From: Panagrolaimus kolymaensis
Taxonomy: Eukaryota; Nematoda; Chromadorea; Rhabditida; Panagrolaimidae
Direction: 5' to 3'
DNA length: 64,000 nucleotides
Assembly (NCBI GenBank): GCA_028622995.1
Contig: JAJQJQ010000003.1
Location: forward strand, 7,502,001-7,566,000
Part shown: piece by piece, positions 23,201 to 38,200 of the stretch
Numbering within the stretch: the first letter of the stretch is position 1
Layout: each line of letters begins with the position of its first letter
Made by a program: the position numbers and the translations under genes
Notes under the pieces: generated by a model
The model's input: only the letters and a program-made list of their open reading frames with translations
What the model was told of the DNA's origin: nothing
Database searches by the model: none

Positions 23201-26200
23201 ATAAGACGTATCATAATTCCTTCTTCTTTTTTATTTTCAATGTGCTTGTGTAGTTTTTCAGGTTGCATTAAAAATGCCCAAAAGATTGAAAAATGAAAAT
23301 ATAAAAAGTATAAGAAAAAGATTGTAGTAAGTAGTAGTATGCTTTTCTAAAATTTTAAAATGCTGCTGCTCTTTTTATGTTTTTTTAGTTTTCGCAACAA
23401 AAAGTGGACTTAAAATTTAAAAAAAACTTAGAAGCAAATTTTTGTGGTTGCAGTGGTTTTTTATTAGACATTGATAGAGTTTTAATTATTATTAGCAAAG
23501 TAATTAAAAATTAAACATAGACCCAAAAATACAAACCTGATATTGCGGTTATAGGAGCACCACCGACGACTGCTGAATTACTTGGTGTTGTTGTATAACT
23601 TTTAGCTCTACGACGTATTGTTGCAAGTTCTGTTGTAGTTGGAACTAAGGGTGGCACAGAATTACCATGAAGAGGACGACGTTCAAGCTCTTTAGCTAAA
23701 AAAGATGATGAAAAAAATAAAAATTTTGCTTTTCTTTTTTTCTACCTTCTTTCTTCAAAAAAAAAATGAAAGAAAGACAAGGCACAAAAAAATAAAGATC
23801 TCGTGGGATTTTTTAATTTAATTATTTAACACACCACAACCACGACCATCTTATTTTTTAAATGTCTCTTTTAAAGATGGACTAAATATAGAAGAACTAA
23901 AAAATAGAAAGACAAACCATGATATCTCCCTTCAGTATTTATCACGCCGCCTTCTTCTTCACCTTCTGGAATGGTATAAGTTTTTCTAAGTTGTTGCTGC
24001 TGCTCTATTCGATCATTGACAACATAGGTTCGATAATATTGGGCTGCTTGACTATAATCAATATCGTCAGAATCGAGTTGCTAAAAAAATTAGAGTAATG
24101 AAAGTGAATAAAAAATGAAAGAAAATTTTTTACATGTTGTTCAACAACAACCCCATCTGTTTCTTCCTCATCTGGAGAATCGAGAAAAGGATTAATTCGT
24201 TGATGTTGGTTTATTCTTTGTTGTTGTTGTTGTTGAGAGGTTTCATTTTCATTTGATATATCTTGTTGGGGAGCAGTTGTGGTTGTTATTGTTGGTGTTG
24301 CAGCTAAAGGTAAGGTTGTTGGTGTTTGTTGACTTTGAATTTGTTGATGAATTTGAGCTTGTTTTTGTTGCTGTTGTTGCTGTTTATTTGTTTTATCTGT
24401 AGCCCATTGAACATCAAATTCATCATTTGCTGATTCACCAAATGATTGAATTTGTTGTAAAACTTCTTGAGCAAAAGCTGATTGAGTTTCTCGCTCATGT
24501 TCCATTTCAGTAAATGACATGGAAGGCGCTGATGGGGCTTCTATTATTTGATCAGGATAATCATCTTCATCCGAGCTTGGTGAAGTATCCTCTTCTGATT
24601 CTTCATCTGAACCTTTATCTTTTTCTTCATGAATTGTAACTTTAATTTCAGGTGGAGTCGGAACATTTTGTTGTTGGTGTTCAAGAACCCGTCTTGATGG
24701 ACTCTTCGAAAGTTTTTGATGTGGAAGTTCTTGTTGCTTAAGAAGCACTACATTTTGCTGCTGCTGAATATCAGCTTGTTGCTAAAAAAAGTAAAAAGAT
24801 ATTAATTTTCTGAATAAAAAATGTTTTAAAAAAACACATACTTGTTGTTGTGGAGCTGAATAAATATATGTTGGAGACAAAGGATCATCCATTTGAATAT
24901 CATAATTTGCGCCATTTTTGTTTGTGGCGTTATACATTGAAATTAAATTATCACTTTCTTGTGGTTGTTGTGAAGCAAAATTATTTACATCGGGTTGAAT
25001 TTTTGAATAGTCATTATCTGGGTAATGTTGTTGTTGTGCTTGAGCAATAATAGAAGGCTCATCTGGAATTTGCTGTTGATGTTGTTGTTGCCGATCTTGA
25101 CGGTCCCAATTATCATTGGTATAATTAGATTTTTGATCTTCAGCAACCGTGGAATAATCTTCAGTAAAAATATTTTGTCTAGAAGATTCATCGATTTGAT
25201 GCTGCTCTGAATCATCAGAGAAAACCGTGGTCCACATTCTTCCACTTTTAGGCTCCCAATGTTCTGGCACCTAAAAAGTTTACCTTTAGTATTTTAATAA
25301 AGTTTTAAGAAACTATTTATTACCTTGTATTCATGTTTAGGTTGCATCCATATATCCTCATCTAATTCCACTGCATCCACCTGTTTACTACCATCTTTAG
25401 CTTCAATAATCGAAATAGGTTGTTCCTTTGGCTCTTGAATTTCTGATAAATTTTCTGAAATTACAATTGGAGGTGCTCCACCATATTGTTGTAATATTTC
25501 TGGACTACCCCAATCTTCATTTTCTTCCAAATTATTTATGGCTTTTTCTCTAATTTCGTTTTCATTATTTCTTTCTTCTTGATGTCTGTCAATTATTGCT
25601 CCTCCAAACATATGTTGTTCTGCTTCATCTTCATGTTCCTCATCAATTTCAAAGCTTTCAGGAAGCATGGATTCTTTAATTTCCTCTGTTGAAGAAGATG
25701 AAGGAGGAAGAAATGGAATATTTTGTAAAAAGGATTTCTCATTTTCCATCTCATATCCTCCAGGTGATGTTATGTATCCACTATCGGATACTACCACACT
25801 CCTTTGTTGTTGGTGTTGTTGTTGTGAGGATGTCATTTGAGATGTGGAAGAAATCATTGAAGATGGCGGAGATGGTGATTTTTCATATTCGGAATGAATA
25901 ATTTCATTTTGTTGTGAAATAAATGCTGAAGGCTGGGGTTCAGAAATTAATTGACCGGTAGTTGTTTCCCATGAAAGTTTTCTAGTTTTAATTCCGTCTT
26001 TATCATTAAGTTGTTCATGAACAATTGCTAAAAATAAAACACATAAATTAACAAATAATTAAAAAAAATTTCTTTCGAAAGAAGTGTGAAATTTGAGAAA
26101 TTGAATGTATGTATGTAATTGAGACGAAGCAAAAAAAAACATGTTTTTTAAATGGCAAAAAAAAAAAAAGAAGCTTCAGTGAAAAATAAAAAAAGGAAGG

Positions 26201-29200
26201 CCATTTTACTTTTTAAACAATTTTTTAGTTACACTAATTTTGATTGACATTCTTTTTTCTCTCTCTTTTCTTTACTTTAAAACTTTTTTTATTTTTCAAA
26301 TTGATTTCGAAGACACAAGGAGAGTTATAAAAGAATTCGAAAAAAAGAAATTCAGTAGCGCGCGGCAGTTTTTTTCAAGCCTCGTGGGAGAGAATCCTCT
26401 ACTTTTTTTGTTATTGAGGAGTCACATTATTTTGGACTACTTTTTAAGGGGAAGTAGAAGCAGTAAATAAGAAGAACTTGAGCTGCTCCTTAAACTTTTT
26501 TTTGTGTGGAAAAAAGCTACTCAAATGAAATGATAATAAACAAACAACATCCATTCCATCCACATCTAACATACATCGATGTATGTATATGGAATTTGTT
26601 CCGTTAACATTTTTTTTATTTTTGGAAAAAAAGAGAAAGAAAAAACATACTTGTTACAGGTTTGTTACTACTTGGTGACGACATAAACGAAATAGGCATT
26701 GGTGTATTTGACATATCTTGCATTTCAGCATTTCTCATAACACTTAATATTTGTTCTTGTTCTGCTGGGGTTAAATGAGAAATGCCTAATTCTTCTATCG
26801 TTGGAGTAATTGGCATCGACGATGATGGAGCTGACGATTTAAAACTTGTTTGTGGTGGTGGCACATCAGAAAGTTCTAATAATGATGAAGATTTTTGTGA
26901 TGTCGTTCTGCAAAAAATAACAAAATAAAAATAATGAGATAAATTCAATCTAAAATAGTTTCTTATAAATTACTTACGGCTTTTGTTGGAATATTTTTTC
27001 TTCTGTTCGTGATGCACTTATTTTAGCTCCAGATGGTGGATGTGGCATTTGCATGGGACCTGCATCAATTTCAGCACAAGCCATAACCGCCATAATTTTA
27101 TCTCTTTCTTCTTGTGAAAGGCCTTCCAATCCAGGTTGAATATTATCAATATCGCTTGGTTGTGGTAAAAATGATGATTGTGAACGAGTTGGTGGTTTAG
27201 TTTGTAAAGTTGTCGTCGACGTTTGTGGTGGTTGCTGTTGCTAAAAAATTATATTGCATGTAAAAAGAATTTTTATACATAAGTAAAGCTTTTTTTAAAT
27301 ATAAAAAAAATGCCGAAGATAGTAAATAAAAAGTGAATTATTTTTTTTTTTAAATATGCCTTACCAAAGCTTTTCCAACTTGTGTTAAATCACCAGTGGA
27401 TGCTGCTTGTGCAGCTTGAGCTGCTTTAGCTCCAAGTTGTTCACCAGCTTGTTTAGCATTTTGTAATGCATTTGAAGCAAATTTAGATAAACCTCCAAAC
27501 CCGCCAAATCCAGAAGTTTTTGATTTGGAACCAAACATTTTTGATTCTTCTTTAGTAGTTTCTAATTTTGGCAGACTTGAAGAAATATTTATCTCATCAT
27601 CGAATTTTGGAGGAGAAACAATCGCATCATTCTGATTTGTTTCAGGTTTTTCTTCGACCTGGAAATTTGTGGTGGTTGCATCAACTGCAGCAGCAAGCTT
27701 TGAAAGCAGCAATGGTGGTTTTTCAGTAGAGTAACTGCTGCGGCTGTGGGTTTTTTCTTCTTCCTCCTTTTCTTTTTCGTCTTCTTCGTCACCAGCACCA
27801 CTATATTTTTCACCCAAGGCAATTTTGTGCTGTGATGGCTGCTGTTGCCATTGCTTTTTTTGCTCCTGCTGATGCTTATTTTTTTCTTTTTCAAAAGTAG
27901 TAGTAGCTCCCGCAAATATTATTTCTTCAGTTGCCGCATGCAATGCGCGGTTTACTTCTTCTGCAGCAAGCTCATTGATTTTTTCTTCAAATTCCATTTT
28001 ACTGGTGGCTTCCCTTGAAGGCGCCAGCGACTCCACCCATTCATTTTTCGACATAAATGGCATTTCTGCTGCTGGTGGGTTTGTATAGTTTGTCAGCGCC
28101 GTCGTTGCTTGCTCCTGTTTTTTAATGGCAAAATGAGAATGTGGGGAGTAAGAATGATGCGGGGAAATGCTGCTGTCGGCATTGAACTCATGCGGCGGCT
28201 GCGATGGAGAAAGGGGCGGTGGTTCTAATTCAGGATGCATTCCTAAAAAATAAATAAAAAATGTTTATTCATTGTTTTTTTTATTTCCTGAAAACAAAGA
28301 AACGGATAAAAAAACAAAACAAATTGATTGCTCAAATTAATAATAAAAATAAATTTTTTTTAAAACATACCTTCGCCAAAATCTTCATCCAAGCTTCGAT
28401 TCATTTGAGTTAATTGTTGTTCATACCATTGAATGGTGCGAATGTTTTCAAGATTCTCATCAGCCATATCATAATCACTTAAAGTGCTTACAAGATTTCC
28501 AGAAGTACTGGCAGACATATCTTGAGAATGGTCGGTTTTTTCAAGGGAAACCGCAGAATCAATGCTTGAAGTTCGATAAGATTTAATATAATCATTAACA
28601 TGAGTTTCAACCTCATCTGCCCAAAATTCTGGACTACTCGGTTCTAATTCCTCGATTTTATTTTTCACTTGGCTTTCATCTCTCTTTGCATCCACATCGG
28701 TTGATATTGTTATTGGTGGCAAACTATCAGGACTATGAATTTTTGTTTCAATAGGACTTTCAGGTTTTTTCTCTGCCACCATTTCAGTCGTTAACTTTTG
28801 TTGAATAGTATCAGAAACTTGTTCAGCTGTTTTTGCTAACATTAATTTTGCTTTTTGGAAAGAACCAAAACCGAAGGAAGAGAATTTAGAAGCAGTATCA
28901 ACTATTTTAGTTTTATGCTTTTCAATATCCATCATTGATTTTGCTGCTATAACATTCTCTTGTTGCAATTCTACGGTTTCTTGAAGTTTAGACTCGACAA
29001 TGGGGCTATCAGATTTTTTCCGTTCAACAAATTGTTCTTCATACTTTGCTTCAGAAGAATAAGCAAATGGATTAATTTTTTGAGAATTTTGTTGGGTGTT
29101 ATCAAACTCATTTATAAAATTATCAGTTTGTGGAGATAGCATTGCAGACATTGGACTTCTTTGAAATTGTTGTTCAGCCATTTTATTAATTCGTTCAATA

Positions 29201-32200
29201 TGTTCCATTTCTTCGTGTGTTAATCCCAAATCTTCATCTCTTGAAGATTTAGTTGGAATTGTAGTTATCATGCTTTCTTGTTCAGCTAAAGCTGCGATGC
29301 GATTAATGTGTTCCAATTCTTCTGCTGAAAGTTGGTCAGCATTTTCTATTTCTTTTTGCAAATTGGAATCTGTTTCTTTTGAATAATCCCTTGGAACATT
29401 GCTAATCATATTTTCCTGTTCGGCTAAAGCTGCGATACGGTTAATGTGCTCCAACTCTTCAGATGATAGTTCATCGTCAACTTTAATTTCTAAAACGGAT
29501 TCCATATTTTGTTGGACTCCAAAATTAGTATATGTTGAAGGTGCATTCGAGAAAGTACTACTCAGACTTTCTTGTTCAGCTAAAGCTGCAATGCGATTAA
29601 TATGTTCAAGTTCTTCAGCCGATAATTCTGTATCTGCAGTTTTTATTTCTAGAGCCGATTCTTTCTTTTGTTCGAATCCAAAATCAACATCTCTTGAAGA
29701 TTTAGTTGGAATTGTAGTAAACATATTTTCTTGCGCAGCTAAAGCAGCAATTCGGCTAATGTGCTCCAATTCTTCTGTTGATAGATCATTCTTATCTGCA
29801 ACCTTTATTTCAGGGACAGGTTCTTTAGCTTCATGGAAATTATTATAGGTTTCAACAGGCTGTTCTTCTTTCATTGCCAAAGTACTTTGTATATTATCAC
29901 TGGTGCTTGATTTTCTTGCAGTATCAATTACGGTGTATACAGCATTTGTTGCAGAATTTACCGTTTCCATAGCTGTTTTAACTTTAGCAAAATTAAAACT
30001 CATTCCTGATGAACCAAAGAATGAAGGTTTCTTTTCAGATTTTTGTTCAACTTTTTCAGGCATTGGCAATGTCGGTTGAGAAGGTGTTTGGTAAATTTGC
30101 CCTAAAGCTTCTTGAGCCATTTCATTAATTCTTCTTATGTGTTCCATTTCTTCTGGAGTTAATCCAACATCCTTTTTGATTTCTTCTATTGAAATTTCTT
30201 CTTCACCTTCAGAAGATGGAGAAGAAGCTGCTTCAGTTTCACCACTTTCTTGTTGGAAATCGCTTCCATGTGAAAGTTCTTCTTCGTCAACTTCAAAAAT
30301 GCCTTCAGCTTTATCCGAAGATAAAGGAGAATAAATATTTCCATATGCCACTGGAGCAGATAATCTTCGATTACTTTGGAAGAAATTGCTTGGAGAAACT
30401 AATGGCGAAATTGCTGATCGAATATTACCAAACAACAAAGAAGGTGATAAAGAGTTTCGTCGATCTTTGACTGAAAGTGAAGGAATATTTGATTCAAATA
30501 AGTATAAATTTGAATTTTTTGTTTCACTCATTGTAATATCTGATTTTGGTGATAATGGTTGCTCTGAAGATACTTCACTTTGAGAATCGATTCGTTCCAA
30601 AACTCTTCGAATAGGATAAATATCATAAAATTTATCCATTTCAATTTCATTTTTAATTGGTGATTGAATTGATACTTCTGGAATTGGTCTTCTCAGTTTA
30701 TCGCTATCATATATCTCCATTGTAGGTGGAGTAAATCTTTTATCTTCCGAAGACATTTTTATAACAAAAGGTGACTGCCGTTGCTCAGCTTTCGAAATAA
30801 CATCCTCAATATGTTTTCGCTCATTTTCATCCACATTTAGATTATCAAGCTCGGGTAAACCATACATTGCAGAGGAACTTCTAAAAATATTTTAGTAACA
30901 AAATTTATTTAAAAAAAATATTTTTATTTACCTTCTCGATTGTTGTGGAGTAACTTGAGATCGATTGGCTGCAGCTAAAACCTTTAAAATATGCTCACGT
31001 TCACTTTCACTTAATCCAGCTAAAGCATCTTCAGGCAATCTTATAGGTGAATCTCCTGCTTTGTCAGATGAAAGTGAAGTTCTTCGAATGAGCTCCATAA
31101 TATCACCACCACTTGGAGCGGGTGATGATTTGGATTCAGCCGTGGACCATCGACCAGTATTTTCATGTTGGGATGGAGCAACTGGTGTGGAACGTGAAGC
31201 TTGAATGACAGCCATCGCTGATTTGGGTCGATCAATGGAACTCTTTCTTTTAAAGTATGAGAAAAATGTGGATGCTGCAGATTCGGGATTTTCTTGTAAT
31301 GGTAAAACTTCAAAGTTTAATTTTGAAACTTCTGTTTCTATTTCACTAAAAAATATTTTACAATGTTAAAATCCCAAAGTCAAATTTTTAACGAACCTTT
31401 CATCAATGGATGATGATTCCTCTTCATCGGGAAACATAATTTTAGCATCATCATCGAAATAACGAGCTCTTGGGTTTTGGAGGGCACGAATTTTTGCAAC
31501 CAAATCATTGGCAGCCATTTCGGCAATATTTTCAGTTAATCTTTGAGCAAAGAAATTTAATTTTACCATAAAATCAACATTGCAAAGTTCTCGACTATCT
31601 GTAACTGAAGCACGAGCTTCACAATCAGCATAAGGATTTCCATGCAAATAATTAATAATAACCATTGGTGCAGCAACATTATTATCAGGTTGTATATTGG
31701 GCAGAGGATTAACATAATCATCTATAATTTATTTTAAAAATCATAAAATTTATCCGTTGTTAAGAAAAAAAAATTCAAAGGTATTCCTGTAAAAGTCAAA
31801 GAGCGCAAAGTAAACCAAATACATGGAAGCGTACTAAAAATAAAAATGAAACTAACCTTCGTCACCAAAATCAAAAGTGTCACTAAAGAAATCTCTCTTT
31901 TTGTTTTCAATAATATCAACTACATTAATTACAGAAATAGAAGTTGCTTCAGGCAAAACATTGTTTAAATCTTGAGGCTCAATAAAAGTTTCATCAGCTG
32001 AATCCAATGAAGATTTTTCAAAATTTTCTGTAAATTCTTTGACAACATTCGTTGTTATAGGAAAGGATGATACTGAGTAAGGTGGTGGCGGCATTGCTTC
32101 TTCACTTTCAGAAATTTTATCCAAATCAATAAGCGGTGAACCACGTTCATAACTGACATTTTGTTCAGATGAAAGTCCTGTGAATGATGATGATTCACGA

Positions 32201-35200
32201 TTTGTATCAGCTCCAGATGTTGCAGTTGATGAACTTTGTTCATAGACTTCTTCGGCATTTTCAATAATGTTTTGGGGCTTATTTACTAACTGTGGTGCTT
32301 CTGATGTGGTTTTTGCGGGCATAGAATTCATTTTCTCGAAAGAACTTTGTTCAGCCAGTTGCTTTATATAATTAATATGAGCCAACTCTTCTTCGGTTAA
32401 AGATAACTGTTTTACAGCATCCAAGATACCTGGAGGCGATATTGGCTTTGTTGGTGGCATTACTTCTTCGATTTCTGCGTTTTTCGGCAACTTTGTACTA
32501 TCATCCCCAATGTTCCGATCAAAAGATAAATTATCAGATAATGATTCAAGATTTTCATCAGCTCCAGATGTTGCAGCAGAAGAAGATAACTCTTCAACGT
32601 CTGAAATTCTTTCAAAAGTTTCAATAATAATAACATCTTCAATTGGTTCAATATCTTCTCTCATTGGAACAACTTTTTCAAATGAACTTTGTCCTAACAA
32701 TCTTTTAATATGATTAATATGTGCCAATTCTGTTTCAGTTAATGAAAACTGCTTTACCACATCAACAGTTCTGGATGGTGGTGTTAAGGGTTGAGGCAGC
32801 GGTATTGCTTCTTGTGCTTCTGATATTTCTTCCAAATTAATTTGAGGCAATCTGTGAACATTGGTACATTTTTCATCTACAGAAGATTCATTAAATGATG
32901 ATTCAAGATTTGTATCCGCTCCCGAAGTTGCACTTGATGAAGATACTTCTTCAATTTCAGTTACAGCTTCTGTTTCACTTGGTGGGTTGGCAACTAATCC
33001 GATTTCATCTTTAAGTATTTTGGTTGGCATCAAAGCGAGCTTTTCAAATGAACTTTGTTCTGCTAATTTTTGAATATAATTTATATGCGCAATTTCTTCC
33101 TCAGTTAATGAAATTTGTTCAACCGCTTTAACAATAGCTGGCAGCGTTGACTTTGGAGGTGGCCCTCTTTCTTCGCTTCCTGTTATCTTCTCCAAATTTA
33201 CAAGAGGTGATCCATATTCATAATTAATTTTTGATTCAGAGGATAATTCAGCGAATGATGAACCAAGATTACTGTCTTCACTGGAGGTTGCACGTGATAA
33301 ACACATCTCGATGGATTTTTCTAAAGCTACATTATCGTTTTGCGATTCGTCAAATTTGTTTTTAAAATCTCCTTGTATTTTCGCTTTATCATTTTCGAAG
33401 GAGCTTTGTTGAGCAAATTGTTTAATATAATTAATATGAGCCAATTCATCTTCGGTTAAAGATAGCTGTTGTGTTGCATTTATTATTGCTGGAGGTGGTG
33501 GCTTAGAAGATTCAACTTCTTCATTTTTGGATATTTCATCCAAATCAATTAAAGGCGATCCACGTTCATAAATTACTTTGTGTTCAATTGACAAAGCATC
33601 CGAAGATGATTCAATGTCATCATCAGCACCTGATGTGGCAGAGGACACTGCTTCTTCAACCACTTTATCCACATTTTCATAATCATCTTCTGGTTCATTA
33701 ACCTCCATATTCGCAATTTCATTAACGTTGGCTGATGTAGGAGCGCTAGTTTCTAATAAACTTTCTTCAGCTAATCGAGTAATATTTTGAATATGTTCCA
33801 GTTCTTCTTCTGTCAAGGATAATTGCTTGATGGTATTTTCTATTTTGATAGGAGGTAAACTTGGCATTGCTTCTTCATTTTCTGATATGTATTCTAAAGC
33901 AAGAGGCGGTGAATTACTATTAAAATTATTTTTTTGTTCAAATAATGTTCGGACGGAAGTCAAATCAAAATCTTCATCGGCTCCTGATGTTGAAGATGAC
34001 AAATGTTCATCAACAATTTTATCCATAACATCAATGTTTGTTTGTGGAATAAAAATATCTGTAGTTTCAACTTCTTGAATTTTTAATGGCGGCATAGGTG
34101 CTTTAGTTTCAAACATACTTTGCTCGGCTAATTCCGTAATATATTGAATATGGGCAAGTTCTTCGTCAGTTAAAGAAATTTGTTGGATTGCTTTTACTAT
34201 CGTGGGTGGTGGCGGTATTGGCGGTGGCAATGGAATAGTTTCTACATCTTCTGGTATTTCCTCCAAATCTATGGGAGGAGATCCATGTTCATAATTAATA
34301 TTTTGATCAAAGGATAATCCAGTTGATGATATATCGTGATCAGTGTCTGCACTCGAAGTTGCAGATGACAAATCTTCATCAACAAGTTGATCGAAGATTT
34401 TATTTTTATCTTCTGAATTATAAACTGCATCGACCACTTCTTTCTTCTCTGGAATAGTAAGAATGTTTTCAAATGAACTTTGTTCTGCCATTTGTTTAAT
34501 GTTATTAATATGGGCTATTTCTTCGTCGGTTAATGAAATTTGTTGTGTAGCATTTATTATTGATAGAGGTGGTGTAATTGGCTTATTCGGTAGCACTGCT
34601 TCTTCATTTTCAGAAATTTCTTGTAAATTTATAAGAGTCGACCCGCTTTCATAATTAATTTTGTGGTCAATGGACATAGCAGCTGAAGAAGAATCAAAGT
34701 CATCATCAGCACCAGATGTGCCAGACGACAAAGATTCTGCAACTATTTCCTCCATAATTATATCATCTTCCTTTGAGTTATTAAAAGCTTCTATGTCAAC
34801 CTTTTCATTTTGTGGCGGCATAGGTTCATTGGTTTCAAACATACTTTGCTCCGCTAATTGAGTAATATATTGAATATGAACAAGTTCTTCTTCTGTTAAA
34901 GATGGTTGCTTATTCATATTTGAGATTAGAGGCAGAATTGGTTTAGTTGTTGTTATTAATTCTTCACTTTCTGATATTTTTTCCATCTCAATGAGAGGTG
35001 AACCTCGCTCATAATAAGCTTTATTATCAACTGTTAAATCCGCCGAGGAAGATTCCCCATCAGCATCTGCACCTGATGTATCACTCGATGAATATAATTC
35101 TGCTGCATCATTAGTGCCATCACCTATTAGTTCTTTTATAGTAACTATTTCATTATTTTTTGCTTTAGTTTGAATAATGTTTTCGAATGAGCTTTGTTCT

Positions 35201-38200
35201 GCTAATTGCTTAATATAATTAATATGAGCCAACTCTTCGTCAGTAAGAGAAATTTGCTTGGTAGCATTTATTATTGCTTGTGGTGGAAGAATAGGCTTTG
35301 ATAATGGTAAAGCTTCTTCTGTTTCAGATATTTCTTCCAAACCGATTAAAGGCGATCCACGTTCATAATTGATTTTTTGATCAATGGATAATGACGAGGA
35401 ATTAAAATTTTCATCTGCTCCTGATGTTGCTGATGACAAAGCTTCATCAACAATTTTGCTAACCACTTCATCTTCACTTTGTTGTTTTTTAAAGGTTGGT
35501 TCGTTAATATCTTCAATTTTCATTGGAATAAGCAAAGGAGTTTCATAAAAACTTTGTTCAGCGAGCTGGGTAATATATTGAATATGAGCAAGTTCTTCAT
35601 CAGTTAAGGAAATCTGCTTTGCTGGATTTACAGTAGGTGGGGATGGTAACCTTGTAAATGAAATCACTTCCTCACTTTCGGCTATTTTTTCCATATCAAT
35701 GAGAGGAGAATCGGGTTCATAAATAATTTTTTGATCATTGGATAAACTAACCGATGATGATTCATAATTCGCATCAGCACCTGAAGTAGCACTCGAAGAT
35801 CTTGATGCATCAACTGCATTAGCGGCTGCAGTTGGCTCAATTACAGTTTCTATTATTTTTGATGGAATTGAAGCAAGCTTTTCAAATGAACTTTGTTCTG
35901 CTAATTTTTGAATATAATTTATATGAGCAAGCTCTTCTTCAGTTAATGATGTTTGTTTTGCTGCTTCTAATTTTGGAGACGCTGGAGGCGGAGATCTTGA
36001 AGGTGGCATATCCTTTTCTACTTTAATAACGTTTCCTGCATCAAATAATGATAAGTTTTGTTCATAAATATGTTTTATTTCCTTTGGTAAATATGTTGAC
36101 GAAAATTCATTTTCAGAATCTGCATCAGATGTTTCTGAAGATGAAGGTTGTTCGGCAATTTCAAATTCAGATGGTTCATTTATCTTTTCTATTTCAGTTA
36201 TTTGATATTTTTCCACCACTGGCAAATACTTTTCAAATGAACTTTGTTCAGCAAGTTGTTTTATATAATTAATATGAGCTAATTCTTCATCGGTTAAAGA
36301 AATTCCTTCGATCGATTTTACCATCGATGGTGGCGGTGGCATAGGTTGGGGAGGCGCTACAATTTCTTTAGTTTCTAAAAAGTTTTTAGTTTCTTTGGTA
36401 GGAAAATCACCATCATAATTCATTTTCTGATTAGCGTTTGAAACAGAAAAAGATAGTTCAAGATCTCTATCACCATCTGGTGTTAGCGATGACGAACTTG
36501 GTCGTACAAATACAAAAGAGAGTTCTCTCGGAATTAGTGCCTCACTGACTCTATCTTTAATAGCTTCTTCCGCGGGAAAAGTAGCAAATTTTTCGAATGA
36601 GCTTTGTTCCGCCAATTGTTTGATGTAACTAATGTGAGCTAATTCTTCGTCAGTTAATGAAATTTGTTCAACCGCTTTAACAATGGCTGGTGGAGGTGGA
36701 GGAGGTCTTGGAGGTGGTATAGCTTCCACACTTTTAGATAATTTTTCCAACTCATTTAGCGATAAACCTTTTTCATATATTGCTTTTTGATCGTTTGAGA
36801 AAGCGTACGATGATGATTCATTTTCTTCATCTGCACCGGAAGTTGAACTTAAAGAACCTGATTCGAGAGGGTTTATTGCGGTTTCTTTTTCAATGGGGGA
36901 AAGGTAAACAGCCAAAGTTTCTTCTTTTTGAATATAAGGTATAGAAGAAATATTTTTTTCAAATGAACTTTGTTCAGCAAGCTTTTTAATATAATTTATA
37001 TGAGCAATTTCATCTTCGGTTAATGAAATTTGCGTCGTTGCATTTAAAATCGCGGTCGGCGACGGAAATTCGGGTTCAGATAGTTTAGGAGTTTCTGATA
37101 TTTTGTCCAATACAATGACAGGAGAATCCTTCTCATAAACATTATTTTGATCAGCGGATAAACATTCAGATAAAGATTCAAGATCTGCGCATGAAGTATC
37201 ACCCGAAGAATTCGGTTTCTCGACTTCAACCATTGTTTCTTTTCCAGGTTCCGTAATTACATGATTCTCAAATTCATTGGGTTTTGTTGTATTAGAAATA
37301 AAACTTTCGAAAGAGCTTTGTTCTGCTATTTTTTTAATGTAATTAATATGAGCTAATTCCTCTTCTGTTAATGATAACTGCTGGATAGCATTAATTATTG
37401 TTGGTAGAGCTTTTGGATGTGAAATTGTTTCATCGCTTTCTTGAATATCTCTTGGCATATGAATACTTTTTCCAAAGGAGCTTTGTTCAGCTAATTGTTT
37501 AATATAATTTACATGGGCAATTTCTTCATCAGTTAATGGAATTTTAGTTTTTGTTATCGTTGATAATTCAATACAAATATCTTTTTCAGAGCTTTTGTCC
37601 ATATTTATGTGAGATAAATAGCTTTCATCATTTGCTTTTTGATTTATTAATAAAGCCGATGTTGTTGAACCCAAAGAATCTTTTTTATCATTAGACAAAT
37701 AATTTTCAACTTTATCTTCACCATCATCCTTTTCAAATTGAATAGCCTTTAAATCTTTAACATTTTGGTTATTTTCTGGCATATGAATTTCAAATGAGCT
37801 TTGATCAGCAAGTTTTTTAATATAATGTATATGAGCCAATTCTTCTTCAGTTAATAAAAGCAGTTGGGTTGCATTTATTATCTCTGATGGTGGAGGAATA
37901 GGCTTTGATAATGGCGAAGCTTCTTCTGTTTCAGAAATTTCTTCCAAATAAATTAAAGGCGATCCACGTTCATAATTGATTTTTTGATCAATGGATAATG
38001 ATGAGGAATTAAAATCTTCATCTGCTCCAGATGTTGCAGAAGACAATACTTCATCAACGATTTTGCTAACCACTTCATCTTCACTTTCTAGTTTAGTTAA
38101 AGTTAGTTCGTTAATTGCTTCATTTTTCATTGGGATAGGCGCCGAAGTTTGAAACATACTTTGTTCAGCAAGCTTTGTATTATAATGAATATGAGCAAGT

